DNA from: an uncultured Collinsella sp.
Lineage (GTDB): Bacteria > Actinomycetota > Coriobacteriia > Coriobacteriales > Coriobacteriaceae
Assembly (NCBI GenBank): GCA_958369225.1
Contig: CATXID010000002.1
Coordinates: forward strand, 62,001-126,000
Direction of reading: 5' to 3'
Length of the DNA stretch: 64,000 nt
The position numbers and the translations under genes are program-made. The notes below the pieces were generated by a model. It made no database searches. It had not been told where the DNA came from and was given only the letters and a program-made list of their open reading frames with translations. Below, piece after piece: positions 1 through 7,818 of this stretch; within the stretch, counting starts at the first letter, position 1; each line of letters starts with the position of its first letter.

Positions 1-294
1 AAATGCCCGCTCAAATGCCTTGAGCATCGAAGGCGTCAGGTCACGATAGCGCGTGGAGGGATAGGGCATGACATCGGACATACCGCAGATGGGAAACGGC
101 AACTCGGGCGATTCGAACGGTACGGCAAACACGGCAGCACGCCGGTCCAGCTCGCCTTGGGTATCACCCGGTGCCGCGCCGCAAAGCACGGCGGCGCGAT
201 GCCCCGTCTCGATCTGTTCGCGCACGAGCGCGGCAAGGTAGGTGCCGCTGCCGGTGCTATCTGGTTTTTGTGCCGAGATATTGAGGATGCGCAT
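1..294 (-). CDS. Glycosyltransferase family 4-like protein, N-terminal fragment
   Basis: The first 98 residues of a protein whose remainder lies beyond the left edge of the window. It begins MRILNISAQKPDSTGSGTYL, the pattern of GT-B (GT4-type) glycosyltransferases: a first beta strand, then a Gly/Ser-rich donor-side loop and a helix (AALVREQIETGH), then a second strand (AAVLCG). Such enzymes transfer sugars from nucleotide donors to lipids or glycans at the cytoplasmic membrane. Only the N-terminal Rossmann half can be seen, so donor and acceptor are unknown. The ATG at 294 lies 14 bp after the upstream activase gene on the same strand, so it may be the last gene of that operon. Confidence 0.6.
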   Translation of the reverse strand, partial: MRILNISAQKPDSTGSGTYLAALVREQIETGHRAAVLCGAAPGDTQGELDRRAAVFAVPFESPELPFPICGMSDVMPYPSTRYRDLTPSMLKAFERAF

Positions 295-308
295 GTTGCG
301 GTACACCC

Positions 309-1073
309 CTAGGCCAAGGCGGCGGCGCGAATCGCCGCGCCAATGGCACCGGCAAAGCGAGCCTGGGGCGAGGTAGTCACCGGCGACCCCAGCAGCTCGC
401 CCAACCGCTCCACCACGAAGGCGTTCTCGCACAGGCCACCGGTCAGGTAGTACGGTGCGCCCGCGGCCTGCCCGGCCATGGTCGCCACGCGCGAGACCAC
501 GCTGTCGATCACGCCACGTGCAATGTTCTCGCGCGGCTCACCGCGACCGATTAGGCTGATAACCTCGCTTTCGGCAAACACGGTGCACATGCTGGAAATC
601 TTGGTAGGCTCGCCGGTGCGGGCGAGGTCTGCCATCTGCTGCTGGGTAATGCCCAGGCGGTCGGCCATGATCTCCAGAAAGCGCCCCGTGCCGGCGGCGC
701 ACTTGTCGTTCATGGCGAACTTGGCCACGCGGCCGCCCTTAAGCTGAATGACTTTGGTGTCCTGGCCGCCCACGTCAATCACCGTGCCATGGTCGCCGAA
801 CAGGCGCACGGCACCGGTGCCGTGGCAGGTGATCTCGGTCACGACCTTGTGCGCATAGGGCACGGCGACACGGCCGTAGCCAGTCGCGACCACGCGAACA
901 TCGTCGCCCGTCACGTCATAGCCGGCCGCGGCGAGTTCACCGCGTAGGCGCTCGGCCGCATCGACCGACGAATACCCCGTCGGCATGACGCAGGTCCACG
1001 CAACGGCGTTGTCCGTCTCCACCACCGCAGCCTTCGCGGCCGTCGAGCCTATGTCGATACCAATGCCAACCAC
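309..1073 (-). CDS. BadF/HgdC-type ATPase, activase of double-cubane/dehydratase proteins (YjiL-like)
   Basis: A 254-residue ASKHA-fold ATPase. It shows the phosphate-1 motif GIDIGSTAAKAAVV (residues 4-17), DVGGQDTK (100-107), and two conserved cysteines, Cys125 in NDKCAAGTGRFLE and Cys163 in SSMCTVFAESE. In this family the two cysteines bind one [4Fe-4S] cluster across the homodimer. The family (HgdC, FldI, YjiL) uses ATP to push a low-potential electron onto a partner Fe-S protein. The two partner-type genes lie directly upstream. The start is GTG at 1073, chosen because AAGGAGG lies just upstream; an intercistronic hairpin separates it from the preceding gene. The family is certain; the physiological reaction is not. 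Confidence 0.88.
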   Translation of the reverse strand: MVGIGIDIGSTAAKAAVVETDNAVAWTCVMPTGYSSVDAAERLRGELAAAGYDVTGDDVRVVATGYGRVAVPYAHKVVTEITCHGTGAVRLFGDHGTVIDVGGQDTKVIQLKGGRVAKFAMNDKCAAGTGRFLEIMADRLGITQQQMADLARTGEPTKISSMCTVFAESEVISLIGRGEPRENIARGVIDSVVSRVATMAGQAAGAPYYLTGGLCENAFVVERLGELLGSPVTTSPQARFAGAIGAAIRAAALA

Positions 1074-1088
1074 AGCATCCTCCTTCTA

Positions 1089-1117
1089 TGCGGCAAAGCA
1101 GCTATCCCTTTGCCGCA
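1089..1117 (-). other. Intercistronic hairpin upstream of the activase gene
   Basis: A perfect 10-bp stem (TGCGGCAAAG / CTTTGCCGCA) with a 9-nt loop lies between the stop codon of the dehydratase-family gene and the Shine-Dalgarno sequence of the activase. No T-run follows on the minus strand, so it is probably an mRNA-processing or stability element rather than a terminator. It could lower activase expression relative to its partners. Confidence 0.5.
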
Positions 1118-1123
1118 TTTGTC

Positions 1124-2287
1124 CTACAGGGTCTCGATAAAGGCAGCGATGCGGGTCTCGATCTGGCCCATGTCACCGTTGCTGTAGTCGGTCTCGATCT
1201 TCATATACGGAATACCCGCACCCTCGACAGCCTCCTGCATGCGCGCACTCTCCACGTTAAAGGTGTGGCAGGCCTGTAGCACGCTCTCCACTACGCCATC
1301 GACGTGATACTTCTCGCACATAGTCAGCGTGTTCTCCATACGACCGTCGTTGGGCGTCATGACCGAGCAGTTGATATCCAAGTAGCGGTCGGCGATGACG
1401 CGCAGGATGTCGGGAGCCTCCGGGTCGATCATCATGGCCGCCGTGCGCTCGCCCGAGCAGTCGTCCATGCACACGACCACACCGCCGTTGGACTCGATGG
1501 TGCGACCGATCTTGTTGATCACGCCGCCCACCGGGCAGCCGGTGATCAGAATGCGCTTGGCATCCGCCGCGACCGGGCGCTCGCCCGCGTCGTAGGCCTC
1601 GCGCAGCTTGGCGACCTTTTGCTCCAGCTGCTGCGTATAGGCCTCGATATCAAAGCTGAACGTACCGGCAAACATGGTGCTCATCAGGTCGACGCCGCTC
1701 ATGGCCGCCGGCTGGTTGGCCTGCAGTGCAAACATCTCGAGCTGGGCCGCACGCAAGCGGTTGCGACGACGGACGGCAGCGCGCAGGTCATCGTCGGTAA
1801 TCGTGATGCCGTAGAAGCCCTCGAGCTCCTCCTTGAGCAGGCGGCACTCCTCGTACCAGCCTTCACACTCGTAGGCGCGATCGCGACCCTGCGGAAGATG
1901 CAGAATGTGCGTGCGCTTGAGCTCGTTGAGCAGTTCGTACATCTTCTTCTTGCCGTCGCAGGTGGTCTCGCCGATGATCATGTCGCTAAAGTACGTAAAC
2001 GGGCACTTTTGCGAGTAGGCAAAGCCGTACGTCGACTTGATGAGCGGACACAGATTTGCCGGCAGCACCTTCTCGGCCTCGGGAATCACCTCGTCGGATG
2101 TGCCGCACAAGGCCACACTTGCAGCGCCCGCGGCATCGATAATCTCGAGCGGCGTATAGCTGCACAAAAAGCCGACCAGGCGATTACCCGCCTGCTTATA
2201 ATCCTTGACGCGAATAAACGCCGCCTTGCGTTGCTCGTTGAACTCCTCAAACGTGCGCGGCAACGGCTGCTCAGTATTTTCCGACAT
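1124..2287 (-). CDS. 2-hydroxyacyl-CoA dehydratase family protein, YjiM-like double-cubane cluster protein
   Basis: A 387-residue protein of the HgdB/BcrB/YjiM superfamily. Cysteines fall at the expected cluster positions: Cys42 (CSYTPLEII), Cys80 (LCPLIKSTYGFA), Cys95 (KCPFTYFSD) and Cys110 (GETTCDGKKKMYELL). The C-terminal half carries ITGCPVGGV, NCSVMTPN and VLQACHTFNVE. From memory of the family, the whole chain follows E. coli YjiM closely, a class shown to carry a double-cubane [8Fe-9S] cluster and to reduce small molecules when charged by its ATP-driven activase. The ATG at 2287 is preceded by AAGGAG; longer readings begin in unrelated sequence. No CoA-transferase or acyl-CoA gene lies nearby, which argues against an amino-acid fermentation dehydratase. 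Confidence 0.82.
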   Translation of the reverse strand: MSENTEQPLPRTFEEFNEQRKAAFIRVKDYKQAGNRLVGFLCSYTPLEIIDAAGAASVALCGTSDEVIPEAEKVLPANLCPLIKSTYGFAYSQKCPFTYFSDMIIGETTCDGKKKMYELLNELKRTHILHLPQGRDRAYECEGWYEECRLLKEELEGFYGITITDDDLRAAVRRRNRLRAAQLEMFALQANQPAAMSGVDLMSTMFAGTFSFDIEAYTQQLEQKVAKLREAYDAGERPVAADAKRILITGCPVGGVINKIGRTIESNGGVVVCMDDCSGERTAAMMIDPEAPDILRVIADRYLDINCSVMTPNDGRMENTLTMCEKYHVDGVVESVLQACHTFNVESARMQEAVEGAGIPYMKIETDYSNGDMGQIETRIAAFIETL

Positions 2288-2325
2288 ATAACTCCTTAAC
2301 AGACCTTTTAACCAACCAAGGAAAC

Positions 2326-2426
2326 GGCTTTCCCAGGTGCCCGAGGTTGCCGTGAAAGAGGAGCGCCGCGTACTTCTGGTACGCAAGCGACGGTTTGAAC
2401 GGCAAGATCGGGTGCCTGGGGAAGCC
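2326..2426 (+). ncRNA. Structured intergenic element, copy 1 of 3
   Basis: An outer 19-bp stem (2326-2344 with 2408-2426) encloses TGCC, GTGAAAGAGGA, a hairpin, GACGGTTTGAA and CGGCA. The same core order occurs at 17797-17920 and 20913-21027. The outer stem contains three G-T juxtapositions. All three would be G-U pairs in plus-strand RNA but A-C mismatches in minus-strand RNA, so the plus strand is the likely functional RNA. That strand is antisense to the operon in which the element lies, which argues against a simple operon leader. It could also be a non-autonomous mobile repeat. Confidence 0.6.
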
Positions 2427-2442
2427 GCCGAGACGGATAGCC

Positions 2443-3726
2443 CTAAATGGTTTCCAAGAAAGCCTCGATCCTGGTTTGCAGTTGGCCGGCGTCCTCGCCG
2501 GCATAGTCGGTCGTGATGTGCATAAACGGAATGCCGGCCTCCTCGGCGGCCTTCTCCACGGCAAACGACTCCATCTCGTAGAGCGTGCAGAACTGCAGGG
2601 CCACGTCGACAATGCCGTCGGCACGCAGGTCCTTGGCCATCTGGACAATGTCCTTCATTCGCTGGTCGTTGGGCGTAAAGACGGCACAGTTGATCTTAAA
2701 GTAGCGCTCGGCGATGGCGTCGAGCATCTCGTCGACCGTCTCGCCGGACTCGTCGACCAGATCCTTGTAGTAGCGCGAGCCCGTGCAGGACTCCTCGCCT
2801 ACCACAATGCCGCCGGCTTTCTCGATGAGGTTGAACAGCTTCCAGTTGGGCACGGCCATGGGCGTACCGGTGTACAGGATGCGCTTGGTCCCCTTGGGTG
2901 CTACGCCCTCGCCGGCCTCGACACGCTGCTCACACTCGGCCGCCATATCGTTGATGGCTCCGGTCAGACGCGGCGTGTCGTCCATAAAGGCGGCCTGAAC
3001 GGTCAGCAGGCTGTCGAGACCGCTAATGGGCGCTGGGTCGGCAGCGCGCGTGGCAGCGAGGCGCTGCAGGGCGCGGCGCTTCTCATTGACGGCGCGGATG
3101 GCGGCCTTCAGACGCTCAGGCGTAATCGTGACGCCGCACTCTTCCTCAATCTTGGCGGCGAGCTTTTTAACCTCGGCCTTCCAGGTCACGAGCGTCGACT
3201 CGTCGTGCACGTTGGGAATATCCATGACGTACATGTTCTTTTGCGTGGCAAAAAACTCGTAGGCCTTCTTCTTGCCATCGCAGGTGTTCTCGCCTACCAC
3301 CAAGTCACTCGACTCGATGTAGGGGCAGACCTCACCCAGCTTAAAGCCGGCAAAGCTCTTGATAAGCGGACAAGTGTTGCGCGGCAAGTGCTCCTCGACC
3401 TTGTCCGTTGCCCAATCGGCACCCGAGCACAGACCAACGGGAATGCCGTCACAGGCAAGCACGATCTCCTCGGGCACGTACACGCAGAACGAGCCCACGA
3501 TTTTGGTGGCCTCGCCAGTCTCCTTCTTGTCGAGCATCTCCTTAATACGGCCGCTGTGGATGTTGGTGGCCACAAAGTCCAAGTAGGACGTGGACTTGGG
3601 GCGGTTGTTCTGCGACAGGAACATGTCCCCGTACATCTGGCCCACGGCGCCCAGCAGCATATCGTGGTCGGCAAGATTCATGCCGAGGCTCTCCCACATC
3701 GGATGAAAATCGAATTCTTCAGCCAT
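2443..3726 (-). CDS. 2-hydroxyacyl-CoA dehydratase family protein (second, longer paralogue)
   Basis: A 427-residue paralogue of the next gene. It keeps the cluster cysteines in FCVYVPEEIV, NTCPLIKSFAGF, VCPYIESSDL and GENTCDGKKKAYEFF, and C-terminal NCAVFTPN and ALQFCTLYEMES. About 45 extra residues precede the first conserved block. In the superfamily, such proteins bind [4Fe-4S] or double-cubane clusters and receive electrons from the ATP-dependent activase. Two paralogues plus one activase could be a heterodimer like HgdAB or FldBC, or two alternative partners of one activase. The ATG at 3726 has GAGGGGAA upstream. It is the first large gene of the operon, about 330 bp from a good promoter. 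Confidence 0.8.
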   Translation of the reverse strand: MAEEFDFHPMWESLGMNLADHDMLLGAVGQMYGDMFLSQNNRPKSTSYLDFVATNIHSGRIKEMLDKKETGEATKIVGSFCVYVPEEIVLACDGIPVGLCSGADWATDKVEEHLPRNTCPLIKSFAGFKLGEVCPYIESSDLVVGENTCDGKKKAYEFFATQKNMYVMDIPNVHDESTLVTWKAEVKKLAAKIEEECGVTITPERLKAAIRAVNEKRRALQRLAATRAADPAPISGLDSLLTVQAAFMDDTPRLTGAINDMAAECEQRVEAGEGVAPKGTKRILYTGTPMAVPNWKLFNLIEKAGGIVVGEESCTGSRYYKDLVDESGETVDEMLDAIAERYFKINCAVFTPNDQRMKDIVQMAKDLRADGIVDVALQFCTLYEMESFAVEKAAEEAGIPFMHITTDYAGEDAGQLQTRIEAFLETI

Positions 3727-3885
3727 AACGGTTCCCCTCTCGAACCAAAAACGGATAACAGCGGTATCGATGCACGACGGACGGCGATTGCCCGGCCGTG
3801 CTCAAACCCGGAATTTTAGGGAACCTGCTTTGCGGTCGATGATTTAGTTGTGCGTCGTCTCTCCCGGAGCCGTGAACATACCTGC

Positions 3886-3954
3886 TCATATGCGACTCCG
3901 AGCCATGTATAGGGCACGCGCGGCAACGCGGCGAATGTATGTCGTCTGCGGCAT
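3886..3954 (-). CDS. Putative 22-residue leader peptide ahead of the dehydratase-family operon
   Basis: A very short ORF, MPQTTYIRRVAARALYMARS followed by two residues and TGA. Its ATG is preceded by TAAGGAGGGT, one of the strongest ribosome-binding sequences in this region. It lies in the long 5' region between the predicted promoter (4063-4090) and the first dehydratase gene. The product is basic, with five arginines. It may be a regulatory upstream ORF, a small protein, or a chance match; the Shine-Dalgarno sequence is the main support. Confidence 0.35.
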   Translation of the reverse strand: MPQTTYIRRVAARALYMARSRI

Positions 3955-4062
3955 GTGCGCACCCTCCTTAACCAGTCGAGGTCAACTATATCAACGGTCA
4001 TCGCCCCTGCGAACACCGTTGACATTCGTACGACAGCGTCGTGTGCCGTCGTCTAATAAATA

Positions 4063-4090
4063 ATTATCTTGATTGATAAGAGTTTGTCAT
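4063..4090 (-). promoter_or_regulatory. Predicted sigma-70-type promoter for the dehydratase-family operon
   Basis: Read on the minus strand: -35 ATGACA (4085-4090), 16-bp spacer, -10 GATAAT (4063-4068), each one mismatch from consensus. Transcription would start near 4056 and give a 5' leader of about 330 nt before the first large gene. The leader contains the 22-codon ORF at 3886-3954. Nothing else was recognised in the rest of the 3727-4157 gap. Confidence 0.5.
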
Positions 4091-4115
4091 TCCTCATTCG
4101 GCGAACGGCAAAAAC

Positions 4116-4131
4116 AAAGCCGCGGAGGCTT
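4116..4131 (-). terminator. Possible terminator after modC
   Basis: On the minus strand AAGCC TCCGC GGCTT is followed by TGTTTTT. The stem is short but the T-run and the position, 27 bp after the modC stop, fit an intrinsic terminator. Confidence 0.45.
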
Positions 4132-4157
4132 ATATTCCCCGACGGCATTACCCGGCG

Positions 4158-5228
4158 CTATCGACAAACCAAATGGATCCTGCTGGCATCAAAATGCATG
4201 CGCAGCGTCTCGCCTGCTTGCGGCAACTCGTCGACAGGTATGCCCACCTTGTTGACCTTCCACTGCAAACGCGTGGGCGCATCGGCACGCGGCACATCCA
4301 GCAGAACCAGGCGCTCAAAACGCGAATCGCTCACGCGGGCCACATGCAGATCGTAGCTGTTACGACCGCGCTCAGCGCGGTTGTCCACATGGAAGTAGCT
4401 CGCACGAATACCCAGGTACGCCACGTTATCGGGAACCTCGCGACCCACGTTAAAGGTCATGCCCCAATCAAGGGCCTCGACCTCCTGGGGCCCAATCTTG
4501 CGCGCACGGCTCGTATTCTTGCAGCCCGTCAGGCGCAGCGCAGCCAAGGTTTGCGGATGACGGACCACGTCCTCGACGGAGCCGATCTCCTCCACATGCC
4601 CGTTATGCATCACGCAGATGCGCTGGCACAGGCGGCATGCCTCGTCAATATCGTGGCTCACGTAGAGCACGGTACGGTTACAGACGTCGAACAGGTCGAG
4701 CATGTTCTGCTCAAGCGCGCTCTTGAGATACGCGTCGAGCGCGCTCATGGGCTCGTCGAACATAAAGATGCCCGGGTGCGCCGCCACCATGCGCGCAAGC
4801 GCCACGCGTTGCTGCTGGCCGCCTGAGAGGCGCGCGGGATAGCGGTCGGCGAAATCGGCCAGGCCAAAGATGCCCAGGTAACGCTCGGCCAGTTTTTTAC
4901 GCGCCGCCGCGTCACCCGCATCCTTTACGCCGGCGCACACGTTATCGGCCACCGTCATGTTGGGAAACAGCTGATAGTTTTGGAACATCAGGGAGCACTT
5001 GCGCTCCTGGGGCGACAGATTGATGCCCGCCACCGAGTCAAAAAAGGTCACGCCGTTGACGACGATCTTGCCCTCGTCGGGCGTCTCCACGCCGGCAATA
5101 CAGCGCAGCGTACAGCTCTTGCCGCAGCCCGAGGCGCCCAGCAGCGCCACACGCTCCTCGCCGGCCTCAAGCTGCATGTCGAGCATAAACCCGGGATAGC
5201 GCTTTTTGATATCCAGAACAAGCGACAT
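4158..5228 (-). CDS. modC: Molybdate ABC transporter ATP-binding protein
   Basis: A 356-residue ABC ATPase. Walker A is GASGCGKS (residues 31-38), the Q-loop lies in MFQNYQLFP (81-89), the signature is LSGGQQQR (134-141) and Walker B ends FDEP (157-160). About 150 residues follow the ATPase core; this is where ModC proteins carry a molybdate-binding TOBE/MOP-like domain, though here its match is weak. It energises molybdate import through ModB. The gene lies 3 bp after modB and downstream of modA and the mogA/moeA pair, which supports molybdate over other anions. Confidence 0.85.
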   Translation of the reverse strand: MSLVLDIKKRYPGFMLDMQLEAGEERVALLGASGCGKSCTLRCIAGVETPDEGKIVVNGVTFFDSVAGINLSPQERKCSLMFQNYQLFPNMTVADNVCAGVKDAGDAAARKKLAERYLGIFGLADFADRYPARLSGGQQQRVALARMVAAHPGIFMFDEPMSALDAYLKSALEQNMLDLFDVCNRTVLYVSHDIDEACRLCQRICVMHNGHVEEIGSVEDVVRHPQTLAALRLTGCKNTSRARKIGPQEVEALDWGMTFNVGREVPDNVAYLGIRASYFHVDNRAERGRNSYDLHVARVSDSRFERLVLLDVPRADAPTRLQWKVNKVGIPVDELPQAGETLRMHFDASRIHLVCR

Positions 5229-5231
5229 AGC

Positions 5232-6674
5232 TTATCGACCTCCCTGCGGTGCCGCGTCATCGCGCATAAGCTCGGCCAGCGCCTCGCGATCGATACGCAG
5301 CGCATCGCCGCCGACTGGGTCGAGCGAATCGGTCTGGCCGCCCAGCTGCTTGGCCTGCTTGCGCTCCGCGCGGGACAGGCCGCGCTCGCGATACTTTTGC
5401 GAATACGCCGTGTACATGTTGATGAACAGGATGACCAGGAAGCTGAACGCTATTACGACCACGACCCAAAAGAGGGCCACCGAGGTGTTGCCGCCCATCC
5501 ACTCAAAGTAGATGGCGATAGGGATGGTCTGCGTAATGCCGGCGTAGTTACCCGCAAAGAACAGGGTGCAGCCAAACTCGCCCATTGCACGCGCGAAGGC
5601 GAGCACCGTGCCGGCGGCAATCGAGGGCCAGCCGAGCGGCATCATAAGCCTGGTAAAGATGCGGCGCTCGGACCAGCCCAGGGTTCGCGCGGCGTCGAGC
5701 ATCTGCGTGTCGAGGCTCTCGAAGGCTCCGAGCGCCGTGCGGTAGACCAGCGGAAACGACACAACGACGGCCGAAATGACCGCCGCGGGCCAGGTAAAGA
5801 CGATCGAAACGCCGTGCGCGATAAGCCACCGACCGACCCCGGTCGAGCGGCCAAACAGCATAAGGAGTAGAAAGCCGCAGACCGTAGGCGGCAGCACCAT
5901 AGGGATGGTAAAGACCGAGTCGAGCAGACCCTTGATGCGGCTCGAGGTACCCATAGTCTTCCACGCGGCGAACAGGCCCAGCGCAAAGGAGATCAGCAGG
6001 GCAAGGCCGCTCGTTTTTATGGACACCCAAAACGGGCGATAGTCGATGTCGCCCAAAAAGGAGGCCAGAAAGGTCAAGGGCCCCTGCTCATCCCGCAACG
6101 CGACAGACGATGCCTCTACCATTTGAGCGCTATCAAGCCAGCGCGCGCCGCCCTTGGCATCACCCGAGGCCGATGCAATCACCACATAGCGGTCCCCATC
6201 CGCACCGCGCTCGTCAAAGCCATAGGTATACCCGCCGGCATCAAACGTTGTTTCCGCCGTGACATACCAAGGAAGATCCACGTCCCCCAGCTGCGCACCT
6301 CCCATGCAGTTTGCGCTGTCGAGCTCACAGACGAGGACCTTGAGACCCGATACGCACTCGTTGTCCTGCGGATCCAATCCATACTTCTCGACCGCTTTGG
6401 GCGATATCCACACCACAACGCGATCGGCAGCAGGCGCCACTACAAGGTCCACGTCCTCGTCAACGGGAAACCGGTAGCCCTCAGGCTGGCCCTCCATGGC
6501 ACGAGCGGTCCCCTTGGCCAACCGCTCAAAACCCTCAATCCCATAAGAAAGCCCATGAGCGGTCGCAGCAACCTGGGCCCCGTCCTCAGCGTCCCCAGCA
6601 AACGCAAATCCCGGCACCCAGCAAAGCGCGAAGGTCAAAGCACAGGCGACAAGCATGCGGAATCTATTAAGCAC
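5232..6674 (-). CDS. modB: Molybdate ABC transporter permease with an N-terminal extracytoplasmic domain
   Basis: A 480-residue protein, about twice the usual ModB length. Residues 1-26 look like a signal peptide or first membrane helix (MLVACALTFALCWVPGFAFA). Residues about 27-210 form a soluble, acidic, presumably extracytoplasmic region that I do not recognise. From about 215 it is a standard permease domain with the EAA-type loop AARTLGWSERRIFTRLMMPL and about five or six membrane spans, followed by a charged cytoplasmic tail. The start chosen is GTG at 6674, with GGAG six bases upstream; an in-frame TTG at 6686 and ATG at 6656 are alternatives. Translation is probably coupled to modC, 3 bp away. 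Confidence 0.8.
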   Translation of the reverse strand: MLNRFRMLVACALTFALCWVPGFAFAGDAEDGAQVAATAHGLSYGIEGFERLAKGTARAMEGQPEGYRFPVDEDVDLVVAPAADRVVVWISPKAVEKYGLDPQDNECVSGLKVLVCELDSANCMGGAQLGDVDLPWYVTAETTFDAGGYTYGFDERGADGDRYVVIASASGDAKGGARWLDSAQMVEASSVALRDEQGPLTFLASFLGDIDYRPFWVSIKTSGLALLISFALGLFAAWKTMGTSSRIKGLLDSVFTIPMVLPPTVCGFLLLMLFGRSTGVGRWLIAHGVSIVFTWPAAVISAVVVSFPLVYRTALGAFESLDTQMLDAARTLGWSERRIFTRLMMPLGWPSIAAGTVLAFARAMGEFGCTLFFAGNYAGITQTIPIAIYFEWMGGNTSVALFWVVVVIAFSFLVILFINMYTAYSQKYRERGLSRAERKQAKQLGGQTDSLDPVGGDALRIDREALAELMRDDAAPQGGR

Positions 6675-6742
6675 GAAAAGCTCCAAGAGAATACAAGGAC
6701 GGAGTTAAACACAAAACGATGGAATTATCGCGCCAAGCCGCA

Positions 6743-7621
6743 CTACGCGGAAAGCTCAAAGCCGTATTTGGCCCAAATCTTCTGGGCCTTCTTGTTGGAC
6801 AGGCAAAAGTCAATGAACGCCTTGGCCTCGTCGGCATGTTCGGAGCCATCGGCGACAGCACCCGAATACACGATGGGCTTATGCGAGTCCTCGGGGCACA
6901 CGAAGGCCTCCTCGATGCCGTCATAGCGGAAGATATCGGAGCTGTAGACAAAACCGGCCACGCAGTCGCCCGTAGAGACGTAAGACGCAGCGGTGCCGAC
7001 CTTGTCGGCCAGGGCCACCTTGTCGGCAAGCTCGGGTGCATACTCGCCGTCGTCGCCCTCGGTGCCGGTGTAGAGACCCACAGAAGCTAAGGCCTGGTTG
7101 GCGTACTTGCCGGCGGGGACGGTCTTGGCGTCGCCGATGGCGATCTTGCCGTCCAGATTCGCGACGTCGGCGATGGCCTCGATCTTGGTGTCGGAGCCCT
7201 CAGCACGAATGATCACAAGGTCGTTGACGAACATATCCTCACGGGTGTCGGTGTCGACGAGCTCGGCGGTCTCAGCGTCATCCATGGTGCCCTTGGAAGC
7301 GGTAATGAGCACATCGACCGTGGCGCCGGCACGCATCTGCTCGACGAGATCGCCGGAGGCCTTAAACTGCGTGTCGGCAAAGGTAGTGCCGGTCTGGTCG
7401 GTGTAGAGCTCCTGGACCTCGGGCAGGGCCTTCTCGAGAGAGTTGGCAGCGAAGACCTGAAGCTCGACAGCCTTCTTGGAAGATGCCTTAGCAGAACCGG
7501 CATCGGAGCCAGTCGGCCCAGACGTCTTGTTGCCGGAGCAGCCAGCAAGCCCAAGGCCAGCAGCGACGACAGCAGAAAGAGAGACGAATCCGCGGCGAGA
7601 AACCATATCGAACATATTCAA
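6743..7621 (-). CDS. modA: Molybdate-binding lipoprotein
   Basis: A 292-residue substrate-binding protein with a signal peptide ending in the lipobox LAGC (Cys28), then a Ser/Lys-rich linker and a class II periplasmic-binding fold. Conserved ModA features include FAANSLEKALPEV near residue 58, FKASGDLVEQMRAGATVDVLI, and GDCVAGFVYSSD. It captures molybdate (or tungstate) outside the membrane and hands it to ModB. The first ATG is preceded by AAAGGG. A promoter with a clustered inverted-repeat operator lies 55-110 bp upstream. Confidence 0.88.
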   Translation of the reverse strand: MNMFDMVSRRGFVSLSAVVAAGLGLAGCSGNKTSGPTGSDAGSAKASSKKAVELQVFAANSLEKALPEVQELYTDQTGTTFADTQFKASGDLVEQMRAGATVDVLITASKGTMDDAETAELVDTDTREDMFVNDLVIIRAEGSDTKIEAIADVANLDGKIAIGDAKTVPAGKYANQALASVGLYTGTEGDDGEYAPELADKVALADKVGTAASYVSTGDCVAGFVYSSDIFRYDGIEEAFVCPEDSHKPIVYSGAVADGSEHADEAKAFIDFCLSNKKAQKIWAKYGFELSA

Positions 7622-7675
7622 CCCTTTCGGACCTTGTGCCCGGGTACTCCACCGCGAGCTTTAATCTGCAATCAG

Positions 7676-7727
7676 ATTATACTTTTGCGCGAATAATGAT
7701 AGTGAGAAATTATTCTCGCCAGAGAAT
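7676..7727 (-). promoter_or_regulatory. modA promoter with candidate operator (three GAGAA/TTCTC half-sites)
   Basis: On the minus strand a perfect -10 TATAAT is complementary to 7676-7681; the -35 is poor, as expected for a regulated promoter. Just upstream, at 7703-7726, three half-sites alternate: GAGAA, TTCTC, GAGAA on the plus strand. The best palindrome is ATTCTC GCCA GAGAAT at 7712-7727. This is a plausible binding site for a molybdate- or metal-responsive regulator; it does not look like the E. coli ModE box. Confidence 0.5.
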
Positions 7728-7771
7728 ATAGTTTCGATTTACCGTACACCTCGGCGTCGATTCGGCGGAAA

Positions 7772-7802
7772 ACAAAAGCGGAGCAGCCGTTCAGGTCGCC
7801 CC
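7772..7802 (-). terminator. Intrinsic terminator after mogA
   Basis: On the minus strand GGGGCGACC, loop TGAAC and GGCTGCTCC form a stem with two G-U pairs, followed by GCTTTTGTTTT. It lies 17-47 bp after the mogA stop and separates moeA-mogA from modABC. Confidence 0.6.
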
Positions 7803-7818
7803 GCCGCAGGTAAACCGC

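Noticed and set aside
3848..4063. 71-codon plus-strand ORF in the operon leader
   Set aside because: It is antisense to the leader and promoter, without a ribosome-binding site and with basic, low-complexity composition.
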